From positions 1-27,278 of the forward strand of contig JAYVOH010000201.1 in the NCBI GenBank assembly GCA_043758025.1: 27,278 nucleotides of DNA, written 5' to 3'. The notes beneath the pieces were generated by a model. The model did not search any database. It was given only the letters and a program-made list of their open reading frames with translations, and was not told the origin of the DNA. A program made the position numbers and the translations under genes. Each line of letters opens with the position of its first letter. Within the stretch, counting starts at the first letter, position 1. The stretch is from VFKE01 sp043758025 (GTDB taxonomy: Bacteria; Verrucomicrobiota; Verrucomicrobiia; Verrucomicrobiales; Verrucomicrobiaceae). Below are positions 16,091 to 23,477 of the stretch, one piece after another.

Positions 16091-17379
16091 TGGACATTAC
16101 TCGCAAGCTAGAAATCCTGGCTGATGCCGCGAAGTATGATGCTTCGTGTGCCAGCAGTGGCGCGGCGCGCAAGGATTCGCGTGGGAGCAAGGGAGTGGGT
16201 TCGACGGGTGGAGCCGGCATTTGTCATTCCTACACGCCGGACGGGCGATGCGTTTCGCTGCTGAAGGTGCTCATGACGAATGCTTGTCTGTATGACTGCC
16301 ACTACTGCATCAACCGGCGTTCCAGCAACGTGACCCGGGCCCGGTTCACACCGGATGAGGTGGTGCGGTTGACGCTGGATTTCTATAAGCGGAACTACAT
16401 CGAAGGATTGTTCCTCAGCAGCGGGATCATCCGCAGTGCGGACCACACGATGGAGTTGGTGATCGAGGTCGCGCGGAAGTTGCGCGAGGAGCATCAGTTC
16501 CGTGGTTACATTCATTTGAAGACCATTCCTGAAGCTTCGCAGGCGCTTATAGCTCTGGCGGGTCGCTATGCGGACCGCATCAGCATCAATGTGGAGCTGC
16601 CCAGCCAGCAAAGCCTGGACACGCTGGCTCCGGAGAAAAATCTGGCGCGCACAGAAGAGGCGATGGGACACATTCGCGGAAAGATTGATGAGCGTTATGC
16701 TGAGAAGCGCAAGCCAGACGCGCCCAAGCCGCCGCCCTTTGCCACGGGGCAGAGCACGCAGATGCTGGTGGGGGCCGATGCCTCGACGGATGCAGTGATT
16801 CTGGGTTGTGCGGACAAGCTCTACACGGCTCATCGCTTGCGCCGGGTTTACTATTCTGCATACAGTCCGATCCCAGAACCGTCATCGATTTTACCACTGA
16901 AAGCACCGCCGCTGATCCGCGAACACCGGCTATATCAGGCAGATTGGTTGCTACGTTTTTATGATTTCAAAGTGGAGGAGATTGCCAGCACTGCCGCTCC
17001 CAATCTCGATCTGGCCTTGGATCCCAAGCTCTCGTGGGCGCTGCGAAATCGCGAGACGTTTCCAGTCGATGTGAACAAAGCACCCCGCGAGATGTTGCTG
17101 CGGATTCCCGGGCTTGGCGTGCGCAATGCGGATCGCATCCTGAGTGCAAGACGCTACACCCGGCTGCGTCTGGCGGACCTGATCCGGCTGCGCTTGCAGA
17201 TGAAGAAACTGATGCCGTTTATCATCACGGCTGATCATCATCCGGCCAAACTGGGACTGGATAGCGACTCGCTGCGGGCAAGATTTTTGCCACCACCGGA
17301 GCAACTCGAGATCAACTTCGACGCACCGCCCACACCGGCACCGAGTGACTTCCTCTCGGTGAGATCGGGAGAGCTATAA
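16090..17379 (+). CDS. radical SAM protein with helix-hairpin-helix tail, putative DNA modification/repair
   Basis: 429 residues. The radical SAM cluster motif CX3CX2C is C66-LYD-C70-HY-C73 within a barrel that starts near residue 50, preceded by further cysteines (C20, C45, C54). Barrel features include GLFLSSGIIRSADHTMEL and RISINVELPSQQSLDTLAP. A C-terminal helix-hairpin-helix element near residues 327-350 (DVNKAPREMLLRIPGLG) suggests nucleic acid binding. The layout matches proteins annotated as putative DNA modification/repair radical SAM (TIGR03916, paired with UDG-like or DUF4130 proteins). No reaction has been shown for the family, as far as I know. The start at 16090 is fixed by a TGATG overlap with the SRPBCC gene, and the next gene begins 6 bp after the stop. 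Confidence 0.85.
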   Translation: MDITRKLEILADAAKYDASCASSGAARKDSRGSKGVGSTGGAGICHSYTPDGRCVSLLKVLMTNACLYDCHYCINRRSSNVTRARFTPDEVVRLTLDFYKRNYIEGLFLSSGIIRSADHTMELVIEVARKLREEHQFRGYIHLKTIPEASQALIALAGRYADRISINVELPSQQSLDTLAPEKNLARTEEAMGHIRGKIDERYAEKRKPDAPKPPPFATGQSTQMLVGADASTDAVILGCADKLYTAHRLRRVYYSAYSPIPEPSSILPLKAPPLIREHRLYQADWLLRFYDFKVEEIASTAAPNLDLALDPKLSWALRNRETFPVDVNKAPREMLLRIPGLGVRNADRILSARRYTRLRLADLIRLRLQMKKLMPFIITADHHPAKLGLDSDSLRARFLPPPEQLEINFDAPPTPAPSDFLSVRSGEL

Positions 17380-17385
17380 GTCATC

Positions 17386-18273
17386 ATGCACACTATCGTC
17401 ATCAAACCTGAGTATGAAGCGTGGCGCGCTGCGGCCCGTCAATTGCTTGCTCAGGGTGTGATGCCTGACGACGTGCTGTGGACCGATGATCCGCAAGAAG
17501 TTTCGTTGTTCGTTGGCGAAGAGACTGCCGCAACGGCACCTTCTGCAAGTGCTATCAAAGTGCCTCCGGTCTTCATGGACATCGCGCGGAGTGTAGCGGC
17601 GCATAGCGATGCCAGGCGCTGGGCCTTGCTCTACCGACTGCTGTGGCGGCTAACGCTCGGCGGTGAGCGGCATTTGCTTTCCATGGCCACGGATCGCGAT
17701 GTGCGACAGATGCAGGACTGGTGCAAGGCCGTGGGGCGCGACATTCACAAGATGCATGCCTTTGTGCGCTTTTGCTCAGTCAGTGTGGATGCCGCCACGG
17801 GCCGCGAGCAGTTCGTCGCGTGGTTCGAGCCGGATCATCGCATTGTGCGGCTGGCGGTGCCGTTTTTTGAAAAGCGATTCGCGGGCATGGACTGGTCCAT
17901 CCTGACGCCGTATGAGTGCGCGCACTGGGATGGCAAGCGTCTGCATTTCACCGCGGGAGTGCCGCGCAGCAATGCTCCCGATGCCGATGCGCTGGATGAT
18001 TTGTGGCGCACTTACTATCGGAATATTTTCAATCCAGCGCGGGTCAAGATCAACGCCATGCAGTCTGAGATGCCGAAGAAGTATTGGAAGAATCTGCCCG
18101 AAGCTTCACTCATCGCGGGCCTCATTGCGGAGAGTGCGGGACGAGTGCAAGGCATGCTGAAAACTGAGGAAAGGCCCGCAAAAGATGCGCCCCAAAACGC
18201 CTATCTGAAATCGCTTCACGCCATGAACCAGAGCGATGTCACCAAGCCAAACCACGAGTCAGAAGAAACATGA
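17386..18273 (+). CDS. DUF4130/TIGR03915-type protein, putative DNA metabolism partner of the radical SAM protein
   Basis: 295 residues. The DUF4130 core spans about residues 75-245, with RRWALLYRLLWRLTLGGERH, DIHKMHAFVRFCSV, HRIVRLAVPFFEKRFAGMDW, and a C-terminal DLWRTYYRNIFNPARVKINA leading to PKKYWKNLPEASLI. This block is characteristic of the family TIGR03915, which in many bacteria is either fused to or next to a UdgX-like uracil glycosylase domain. Here there is no UDG domain: the protein ends about 50 residues after the DUF4130 core. It sits 6 bp after the radical SAM gene and overlaps the DUF2256 gene by 4 bp. The role is inferred only from the family and the operon. Function in DNA repair or modification has not been shown here. 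Confidence 0.82.
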   Translation: MHTIVIKPEYEAWRAAARQLLAQGVMPDDVLWTDDPQEVSLFVGEETAATAPSASAIKVPPVFMDIARSVAAHSDARRWALLYRLLWRLTLGGERHLLSMATDRDVRQMQDWCKAVGRDIHKMHAFVRFCSVSVDAATGREQFVAWFEPDHRIVRLAVPFFEKRFAGMDWSILTPYECAHWDGKRLHFTAGVPRSNAPDADALDDLWRTYYRNIFNPARVKINAMQSEMPKKYWKNLPEASLIAGLIAESAGRVQGMLKTEERPAKDAPQNAYLKSLHAMNQSDVTKPNHESEET

Positions 18274-18436
18274 GAGGCGTAAAGAAATTAGATCTACCTT
18301 CAAAGATTTGCCTCGTCTGCGGACGACCCTTCACGTGGCGCAAGAGGTGGGAGAAGGTGTGGGATGACGTAAGTATTGCAGTGATCGCTGCCGACGAATC
18401 AAGAAGAGCAGTGAGATCAATGACTGGCCATCATGA
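18270..18436 (+). pseudogene. DUF2256 zinc-ribbon protein with a frameshift
   Basis: The first 33 codons read KLDLPSKICLVCGRPFTWRK followed by RWEKVWDD, a clear DUF2256 start with the first cysteine pair (CLVC). In the expected family pattern the sequence should continue with a YCSDRC-type second cysteine pair. That pair is present (KYCSDRCRR, positions 18371-18397), but one base out of frame with the start. Adding a single base near 18370 joins both halves into a 56-residue protein ending at TGA 18434-18436. As written, the frame runs on to 18566 through unrelated sequence. It overlaps the DUF4130 gene start-stop by 4 bp, so the operon order is intact. The cause may be a real mutation or a sequencing error. 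Confidence 0.72.
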
Positions 18437-18671
18437 GGCAAACGCCCCGCAGGGTCCATGCAGCGGTTCGCCACCAATTGGTCGCGGCGAGTCGCTGATG
18501 AGCTTGCGTATCAAAGCCCGCCGCGAGTTTGTCGTGCAGCGGGATTTGCACCCGCCACGTGGATAGCCAGTTGAACGCCAGAGGCACCAGACTCGCCAGA
18601 CTCGCCAGCAGCCAGGGATCACGGGCACCAGCAAGCACCAGCCATGCAGCGGTGGTGAGTTCCGTGAGCAT
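18417..18671 (-). pseudogene. C-terminal remnant of a small membrane protein
   Basis: 84 residues with two hydrophobic stretches (about 7-17 and 21-38) and a C-terminal PLHDKLAAGFDTQAHQ block followed by ATNWWRTAAWTLRG, which recalls a conserved family of about 150-residue membrane proteins of unknown function. The first 60-70 residues seem to be missing: upstream the frame soon meets a stop (near 18,700). The 5' end coincides with the start of the HTH gene at 18677, suggesting a recombination junction. The 3' end overlaps the frameshifted DUF2256 gene on the other strand by about 20 bp. Confidence 0.5.
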
Positions 18672-18679
18672 CAGCGGTG

Positions 18680-19123
18680 ATGATCTCGCTGCACATGTCC
18701 CGCTTCCTCACCGGCTATCTTCTCGATATCTACCGGCTTTTCGACGGCGACCTGGCCATCGTGATCGTGCTGGCCGAGATCGCGCACCACAACACGACGC
18801 ACCATTTCACGGAGGAGGGCGGCTTGAAGGAGGAACTCAAGGGCGGGATTGCCCACGCGAAGGTGCGCCGACAACTGTTGGGCTGCAATGCCTTCTCCAT
18901 GGCGGAGGCGACTGGAATGCCGCGTGAAACCATTCGTCGAAAAATCGCCCGGCTGGAGGCCCTGGGATGGGTGGTGCGGGGCGAACGGCGGGAGGTGCGA
19001 ATCACTCCGAAGATCGGCGAGACCTTCCTGCCGGACTGCAACGTCAAGCTGATGAACGGGCTGCTTGAAACCGCGCGTCGGATTCAACGTCTGCTGGACA
19101 AAGCACCGGCTGCGGCCAAATAG
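18680..19123 (+). CDS. winged-helix/HTH transcriptional regulator, possibly MarR-like
   Basis: 147 residues from ATG 18680 (a GTG one codon earlier is also possible). The N-terminal half is a helical dimerisation-like region (FLTGYLLDIYRLFDGDLAIV, then VLAEIAHHNTTHHF). The C-terminal half carries a helix-turn-helix and wing: AFSMAEATGMPRETIRRKIA, LEALGWVVRGERREVRITPK. The C-terminal helix (NGLLETARRIQRLLDKAP) fits a MarR-type dimer interface. The ligand and the targets are unknown. It is followed 41 bp later by the sulfatase/HsdR chimera. The start of the gene abuts a truncated gene on the other strand, so its N-terminus may have been cut, though the HTH half looks whole. Confidence 0.68.
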   Translation: MISLHMSRFLTGYLLDIYRLFDGDLAIVIVLAEIAHHNTTHHFTEEGGLKEELKGGIAHAKVRRQLLGCNAFSMAEATGMPRETIRRKIARLEALGWVVRGERREVRITPKIGETFLPDCNVKLMNGLLETARRIQRLLDKAPAAAK

Positions 19124-19164
19124 GAACAGCACGCATCGATCTGTTCCCACACAATCCTTCCCCC

Positions 19165-19479
19165 ATGAAACTGGTATCCGCTCTTTTTTGCACGTTGGTT
19201 CTGACCACGCAACTTCACGCGCAGACGAAGCGCCCCAACATCCTGATGATCATGACCGACGATGCGGGCGTCTGGAATGTGGGTGCCTACAGCCACGGGA
19301 TGATGGTGAAGTGCATTGATGACGACGACGGCAACGGCTTCGTCTGGCACACCACCGGCAGCGGCAAGACGCTCACCTCCTTCAAGGCCTTCACCCTGCT
19401 GAAGGAAAACGACCACATCCACAAATGCGTCTTCGTCGTGGACCGCAACCAGCTGAATCCCTCAACCCTAGCTGCATGA
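19165..19479 (+). pseudogene. in-frame chimera of an arylsulfatase start and a type I HsdR fragment
   Basis: 104 residues in one frame. Residues 1-48 are the start of an exported sulfatase: signal peptide ending LTTQLHAQ, then KRPNILMIMTDDAGVWNVGA with the metal-binding Asp pair and YSHGMM. At about position 19,310 the sequence changes to the ATPase core of type I restriction subunit HsdR: KCIDDDDGNGFVWHTTGSGK (Walker A HTTGSGKT), then SFKAFTLLKENDHIHKCVFVVDRNQL. After that the match is lost and the frame ends with NPSTLAA. Neither parent can function: the sulfatase lacks its catalytic body and HsdR lacks nuclease, most of the helicase and its C-terminus. The ORF end overlaps the start of the OLD-family gene by four bases. 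Confidence 0.78.
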
Positions 19480-21079
19480 AAATCTCCAAAGTTACTGTCG
19501 AAAACTTCCGCTCTATCTGCCACGCCGAAGTCCAGGCCTCAGCCTTCAATGTCTTTGTGGGGCAGAACAACCACGGCAAAACCAACTTCTTCGCTGCGAT
19601 TGAATGGTTCTACACTGGTTCGGGAGATGTTGGAATGTTGAGAAATTCATCTGCGGGGCGGATGCCGAAATTTCCGTTGAATTGGAGTTCTCTGGAGTTC
19701 AAGCCGGGCTCCCTCATATCACAAACGCTGAAAACCAGACCAAGCTCCGAAATATCTTGGGTGAAAACGACACTATGAGGGTCCGCCGTTCGAGTGCGCA
19801 AGCGAAGGACCGGATGCTCTTCAATCCGATCAGGAACGAGTGGAAGAAACAACCGTGCGGTGCGGACCCGGCCTTTAACAACTGCATTCCGCGCTTCGAG
19901 TTCGTAGAGGCAACCAAGAACCTGAAGGATGTCGGGAACTACAAATCCACGACGCCCATTGGAAAGATGCTGGGTGGAGTTCTTGCCGAGATTTTGGAGG
20001 CCGAAGAGGAATACGTGAAGTTCCGCGAACAGTTTGAGAGGTTGTTTTCTTCCGAGACTTCCAGCATCAAGCAAAAACTCAAAGACGTCAGCGGGCAGGT
20101 TTGCAGCCACCTTAAAAAGCAGTTCCCGGACTGTGCGGAGGTCGAGTTCATGGTTCAAGAACCGGCGTTCGATGAGTTGCTCAAAAACTTCCGCACCGAA
20201 GTGGACGATGGCGTGACAACGACTGCGGAAGAAAAGGGCGACGGAATGCAGCGGGCGCTGATGCTTGCCATCATCAAAACCTATGCGGACCAGCGGCGTG
20301 ACGATGCACTTGGGCGTTCGTTCATCTTTTTCATCGATGAAGCGGAGCTTCATTTGCATCCGACGGCGCAGAGGCAACTCAAGCAAGCCCTGATGGAACT
20401 TGCCGACGGGCACGACCAGGTCTTTATAAATACACATTCGTCTGTGCTGCTTGCAGACAACCACGAGCAGCAATCGCTCTTCCGGGTCGCAAAGGAAGCC
20501 CAAGGCGAGACGCAGATTGCGAGAATCGACTCCGCACTCACAAAACACGAAGTCATTTTTGAGCTTCTCGGTGGATCACCCGCCGACATCCTCCTTCCAG
20601 CCAATTTTCTTATCGTCGAAGGGGCAGGTGAAGCGGAGTTTTTGAAAGGCGTCATTTCCCGCCACTATCCCGACAAGGTGGATATCCAGGTTCTACCCGC
20701 GACCGGTGACGATGAGCGGCAACGGCAAATCGTGACCGCTGTTGAGAACCTGCTGGCAACCTTGGAGCGGCGTCCGATTTATCGCGAACGGTTGACCATC
20801 CTTTTCGACAAACCGGATGGAGAGGACAAAGAGCGGAGGTTCCAAGCGTTTAAGGATAGCCGCCGCCATCCAAAAGCGAACGATCAGCTCTTTGTGCTGC
20901 CGGTGAATGGTCTCGAGCATTACTATCCGGCAGCGCTCCGGGCCACCACGGCTCTCGTGAAGAAGGTGAAGCTCGCCAGATTCATGGGAGCCAACATCAC
21001 CAAGGAAGATTTTGAAACCAATATGCCCGTCGTGTTCCAAGCGTTGAACCACTGCTGGGCAAACGCTTACCAAGATTAA
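19476..21079 (+). pseudogene. OLD-family ATP-dependent nuclease, frameshifted
   Basis: The reading frame starts at ATG 19476 with Walker A GQNNHGKTN (residues 29-37) and FFAAIEWFYTGSGDV. The open frame then fails and resumes two bases later with EKFICGADAEISVELEFSGV, which continues to the stop at 21079. Joined, the protein is about 530 residues. Later features are an ABC-like signature region (EEKGDGMQRALMLAII), Walker B (FIFFIDEAELHLHP), the His switch (NTHSSVLL), and a TOPRIM nuclease half with FLIVEGAGEAEFLKGV and LTILFDKPDGED. OLD proteins act as phage-defence nucleases, alone or with a UvrD-like partner (Gabija). No UvrD-like partner is present. The frame change coincides with an 8-nt near duplication at 19,632-19,639; removing it restores the frame. 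Confidence 0.78.
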
Positions 21080-21084
21080 ACCGC

Positions 21085-22959
21085 ATGCCCACGCTCAACT
21101 GGATCGGCAAGGAGGCAGTCATCAATCATCATCTGGCAGTGCCGTTTCACCTGTTGAAGGACGTGCCGGAGCTGGGCTGCGGCGACCCCGGCAGCGGGAA
21201 CCTCATCGTGGAGGGGGACAACCTCGTGGCGCTCAAGGCGCTGCTGCCCTACTACGCAGGCAAGGTGAAGTGCATCTGCATTGACCCGCCTTACAACACG
21301 GGCAACGAGGGCTGGGCCTACAATGACAACGTCAACAGCCCGGCCATCAAGAAGTGGCTGGGCGAGACGGTAGGCAAGGAAGGCGAAACCCTTGATCGCC
21401 ACGACCGCTGGCTGTGCATGATGTATCCGCGTCTGGCGCTGCTGCGGGAGTTCTTGAGTGAAGATGGGAGCATCTTCATCACGCTCGATGACAACGAAAT
21501 CGCCAATCTTCGGCTGCTGATGGGTGAAGTGTTCGGCGAGAACAATTTCGTTGCACATTTGATTTGGCAGAAAAAATATTCACCTCAAAACGACGCCCGC
21601 TTCTTCTCGGAGATGCACGATCACATCTTGGTCTATGCAAGAAGCGGCACCAGTTGGATGCGGAACTTGATTCCCCGAACCGTAAAACAAGACCAAGCCT
21701 ACAAGAACCCCGATAACGACCCTCGCGGCCTTTGGAAAGCTAGCGATCTCACCCGCGCTGAACACCGAGACAGGGATTTTTATGGAATCGTCACGCCCGC
21801 AGGAAAGACAGTTTTCCCGGCGAAAGGACGGAGTTGGAGCAGGCCGGTTGCTGAGATTGAGAGGCTTCGGGCCGACAATCGTTTATGGTTTGGAACTAAG
21901 GGCGATGCGATTCCGTCTCTCAAACGATTTCTCTCCGAAGTAAAAGATGGTGTTGTGCCGACGACAATACTTAGCCGAGACGAATGCGGCGACAATCAGG
22001 AGTCTAAGCAAGAGCTAAAGGAGATTGGGATGGACACGCTTTTTGCCACCCCGAAGCCGACGCGGCTGATCGAACGCATCCTGCAAATCGCGACGAACCC
22101 CGGCGACCTTGTGCTGGACAGCTTCGCCGGAAGTGGGACGACGGGCCATGCGGTGCTGAAGATGAATGCGGCGCTGGCCGCAAGCGAACCGGCCCTGAAT
22201 CCCAAAGGGATTCCGCCCCAAAGCCCAGGGTTGGCGCAAAGCGCCTACCCTGGGAACACGGCGTCACCCGTCTCAACCCCAACGGGGTTGCGGCCTCAGA
22301 GCGCACCAGCCGTCCACAACCCCGTTGGGGTTGAATCGTCCTCATCGTCGGTTTCCCAGGGTAGCTCGTCCCTCGCAACCCTGGGCTTCGAGCCGGAATC
22401 CCTTCGGGATTCAGCCCGTGTCACGCCTTCGGCTCCGCGCCGCTTCATCCTCGTGGAGATGGAGCCGAAGATCGCGCAGGACATCACGCGCGAGCGCGTG
22501 AAGCGCGTGGCGGAAGGCTACACGAACGCCAAGGGCGAGGACGTGCCCGGCCTTGGCGGTGGCTTCCGCTATGTGCGGCTGGGTGACGAACTCTTCGACG
22601 AGCACGGGCGCATCAATGAAACCATGGTGCGCTTCGCCGACCTCGCGCGGCATGTCTATTTCTCCGAGACGGGCGAGCCGCTGGTGGAAAGGATGAAGGA
22701 TGAAGGCGGAAGGATGAAGAAGATGTGGCCGCTGCTCGGCATCCATCATGGCCGCGCGGTGTATCTGCTCTACAACGGCATCCTGAAAGACAAGAGCGTG
22801 GACGGCGGCAACGTGCTGACGAGCACGACGCTGGAGCATCTGCCCGCGCACGATGGGCCGAAGGTGGTCTATGCCGCCGGTTGCCGCTTCAGCAAAGCGC
22901 GCTTGGAACGCGAAGGCATCACCTTCAAACAAACCCCTTACGCCATCCGCACCCGATGA
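21085..22959 (+). CDS. mod: type III restriction-modification DNA methyltransferase (Mod)
   Basis: 624 residues. The catalytic motif IV is DPPYNTG at residues 67-73 and the SAM-binding motif I is DSFAGSGTTGHAVL at about 345-358. This order (IV before I) marks the beta class of N6-adenine methyltransferases typical of type III Mod subunits. The region between them includes the likely target recognition domain. About 75 residues (370-444) after motif I are not family-like: they encode a six-hairpin repeat element. The usual strand FILVEME follows it. A second odd stretch, RMKDEGGRMK (near residue 537), comes from a GGATGAA heptamer array. Mod pairs with Res (23679-26383) to recognise the site and to restrict. 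It starts 5 bp after the OLD gene and overlaps the kinase gene by 4 bp. Confidence 0.9.
   Translation: MPTLNWIGKEAVINHHLAVPFHLLKDVPELGCGDPGSGNLIVEGDNLVALKALLPYYAGKVKCICIDPPYNTGNEGWAYNDNVNSPAIKKWLGETVGKEGETLDRHDRWLCMMYPRLALLREFLSEDGSIFITLDDNEIANLRLLMGEVFGENNFVAHLIWQKKYSPQNDARFFSEMHDHILVYARSGTSWMRNLIPRTVKQDQAYKNPDNDPRGLWKASDLTRAEHRDRDFYGIVTPAGKTVFPAKGRSWSRPVAEIERLRADNRLWFGTKGDAIPSLKRFLSEVKDGVVPTTILSRDECGDNQESKQELKEIGMDTLFATPKPTRLIERILQIATNPGDLVLDSFAGSGTTGHAVLKMNAALAASEPALNPKGIPPQSPGLAQSAYPGNTASPVSTPTGLRPQSAPAVHNPVGVESSSSSVSQGSSSLATLGFEPESLRDSARVTPSAPRRFILVEMEPKIAQDITRERVKRVAEGYTNAKGEDVPGLGGGFRYVRLGDELFDEHGRINETMVRFADLARHVYFSETGEPLVERMKDEGGRMKKMWPLLGIHHGRAVYLLYNGILKDKSVDGGNVLTSTTLEHLPAHDGPKVVYAAGCRFSKARLEREGITFKQTPYAIRTR
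22191..22416. repeat. symmetrical six-hairpin palindromic repeat element inserted in mod
   Basis: Three palindromes on the left recur as inverted counterparts on the right. Outer: GAATCCC-AAA-GGGATTC (22197-22213) and GAATCCC-TTC-GGGATTC (22396-22412). Middle: CCCAGGGT...ACCCTGGG (22224-22254 and 22355-22385). Inner: CAACCCC-AAC-GGGGTTG (22274-22290) and CAACCCC-GTT-GGGGTTG (22317-22333). The left half, complemented, reads like the right half. The whole block is 226 bp and keeps the mod frame open. No TSD was recognised and no protein is encoded by the element itself, so it resembles a non-autonomous REP/MITE-like insertion. Confidence 0.85.
22691..22718. repeat. GGATGAA heptamer array (4 units) inside mod
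   Basis: Four consecutive 7-bp units: GGATGAA, GGATGAA, GGCGGAA, GGATGAA. They lie in the mod coding frame and encode RMKDEGGRMK. Because the unit is not a multiple of three, gain or loss of one unit shifts the frame of the last quarter of the protein. Low copy number and one imperfect unit argue for slow slippage. Confidence 0.8.
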
Positions 22960-23477
22960 AAGGCAAACACATCATCATCATCGCCGGGCCGAATGGAGCG
23001 GGAAAAACGACGTTTGCCCGGGAGTTCCTGCCGCAAGAGGCGGACTGCCCGACGTTCATCAATGCGGACTTGATCGCGCAGGGCCTCTCGCCTTTTCGAC
23101 CGGAGGCAGCGGCGGTGAGGGCCTGGCGCATCATGCTGGAAATGATCGCGGACTGTGTGCGGCGCGGGGAGAGTTTCGCCTTTGAGACGACGCTGAGCGG
23201 GCGTGGCTATGCGCAGATGTTCCCCGGCTGGAAGCGGGCGGGCTATCACGTCGCGATTTTTTTTCTCGAACTGCCCAGCGTGGAACTCGCCTTCGGGCGC
23301 GTGGCGGATCGCGTGGCGCAAGGCGGGCACGACATCCCCGAGGCGGTGATCCGGCGGCGTTTTACCGCGGGGAGGCGGAACTTTTTGCAACTCTACAAAC
23401 CGCTCGCCGACGCATGGCGGCACTACGATAATGCAGGTGATAAATCCGTGCTCCTCGCGAGCAGCAACGAACTATGA
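22956..23477 (+). CDS. zeta-toxin-like P-loop kinase
   Basis: 173 residues from the ATG at 22956 (MKGKHIIIIAGPNGAGKT). The Walker A P-loop GPNGAGKTTF is at residues 11-20. Zeta-family elements include FINADLIAQGLSPFRPEAA with the conserved Asp, FETTLSGRGYAQMF with the Glu and Thr-rich loop, and an Arg-rich lid (VIRRRFTAGRRNF). Zeta toxins phosphorylate UDP-N-acetylglucosamine or related nucleotide sugars and block cell wall synthesis; related kinases of this fold have other substrates. The ATG overlaps the mod stop (ATGA), and the next small gene overlaps its own stop, so all three are probably translationally coupled. It is embedded between mod and res of a type III system. Confidence 0.82.
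   Translation: MKGKHIIIIAGPNGAGKTTFAREFLPQEADCPTFINADLIAQGLSPFRPEAAAVRAWRIMLEMIADCVRRGESFAFETTLSGRGYAQMFPGWKRAGYHVAIFFLELPSVELAFGRVADRVAQGGHDIPEAVIRRRFTAGRRNFLQLYKPLADAWRHYDNAGDKSVLLASSNEL

Noticed and set aside
16108..16833. Leftward open frame inside the radical SAM gene
   Set aside because: Antisense of a clearly conserved gene.
19610..20548. Leftward open frame of 312 codons opposite the OLD gene
   Set aside because: The opposite strand has Walker A, Walker B and TOPRIM motifs; this frame has none and bridges the frameshift without meaning.
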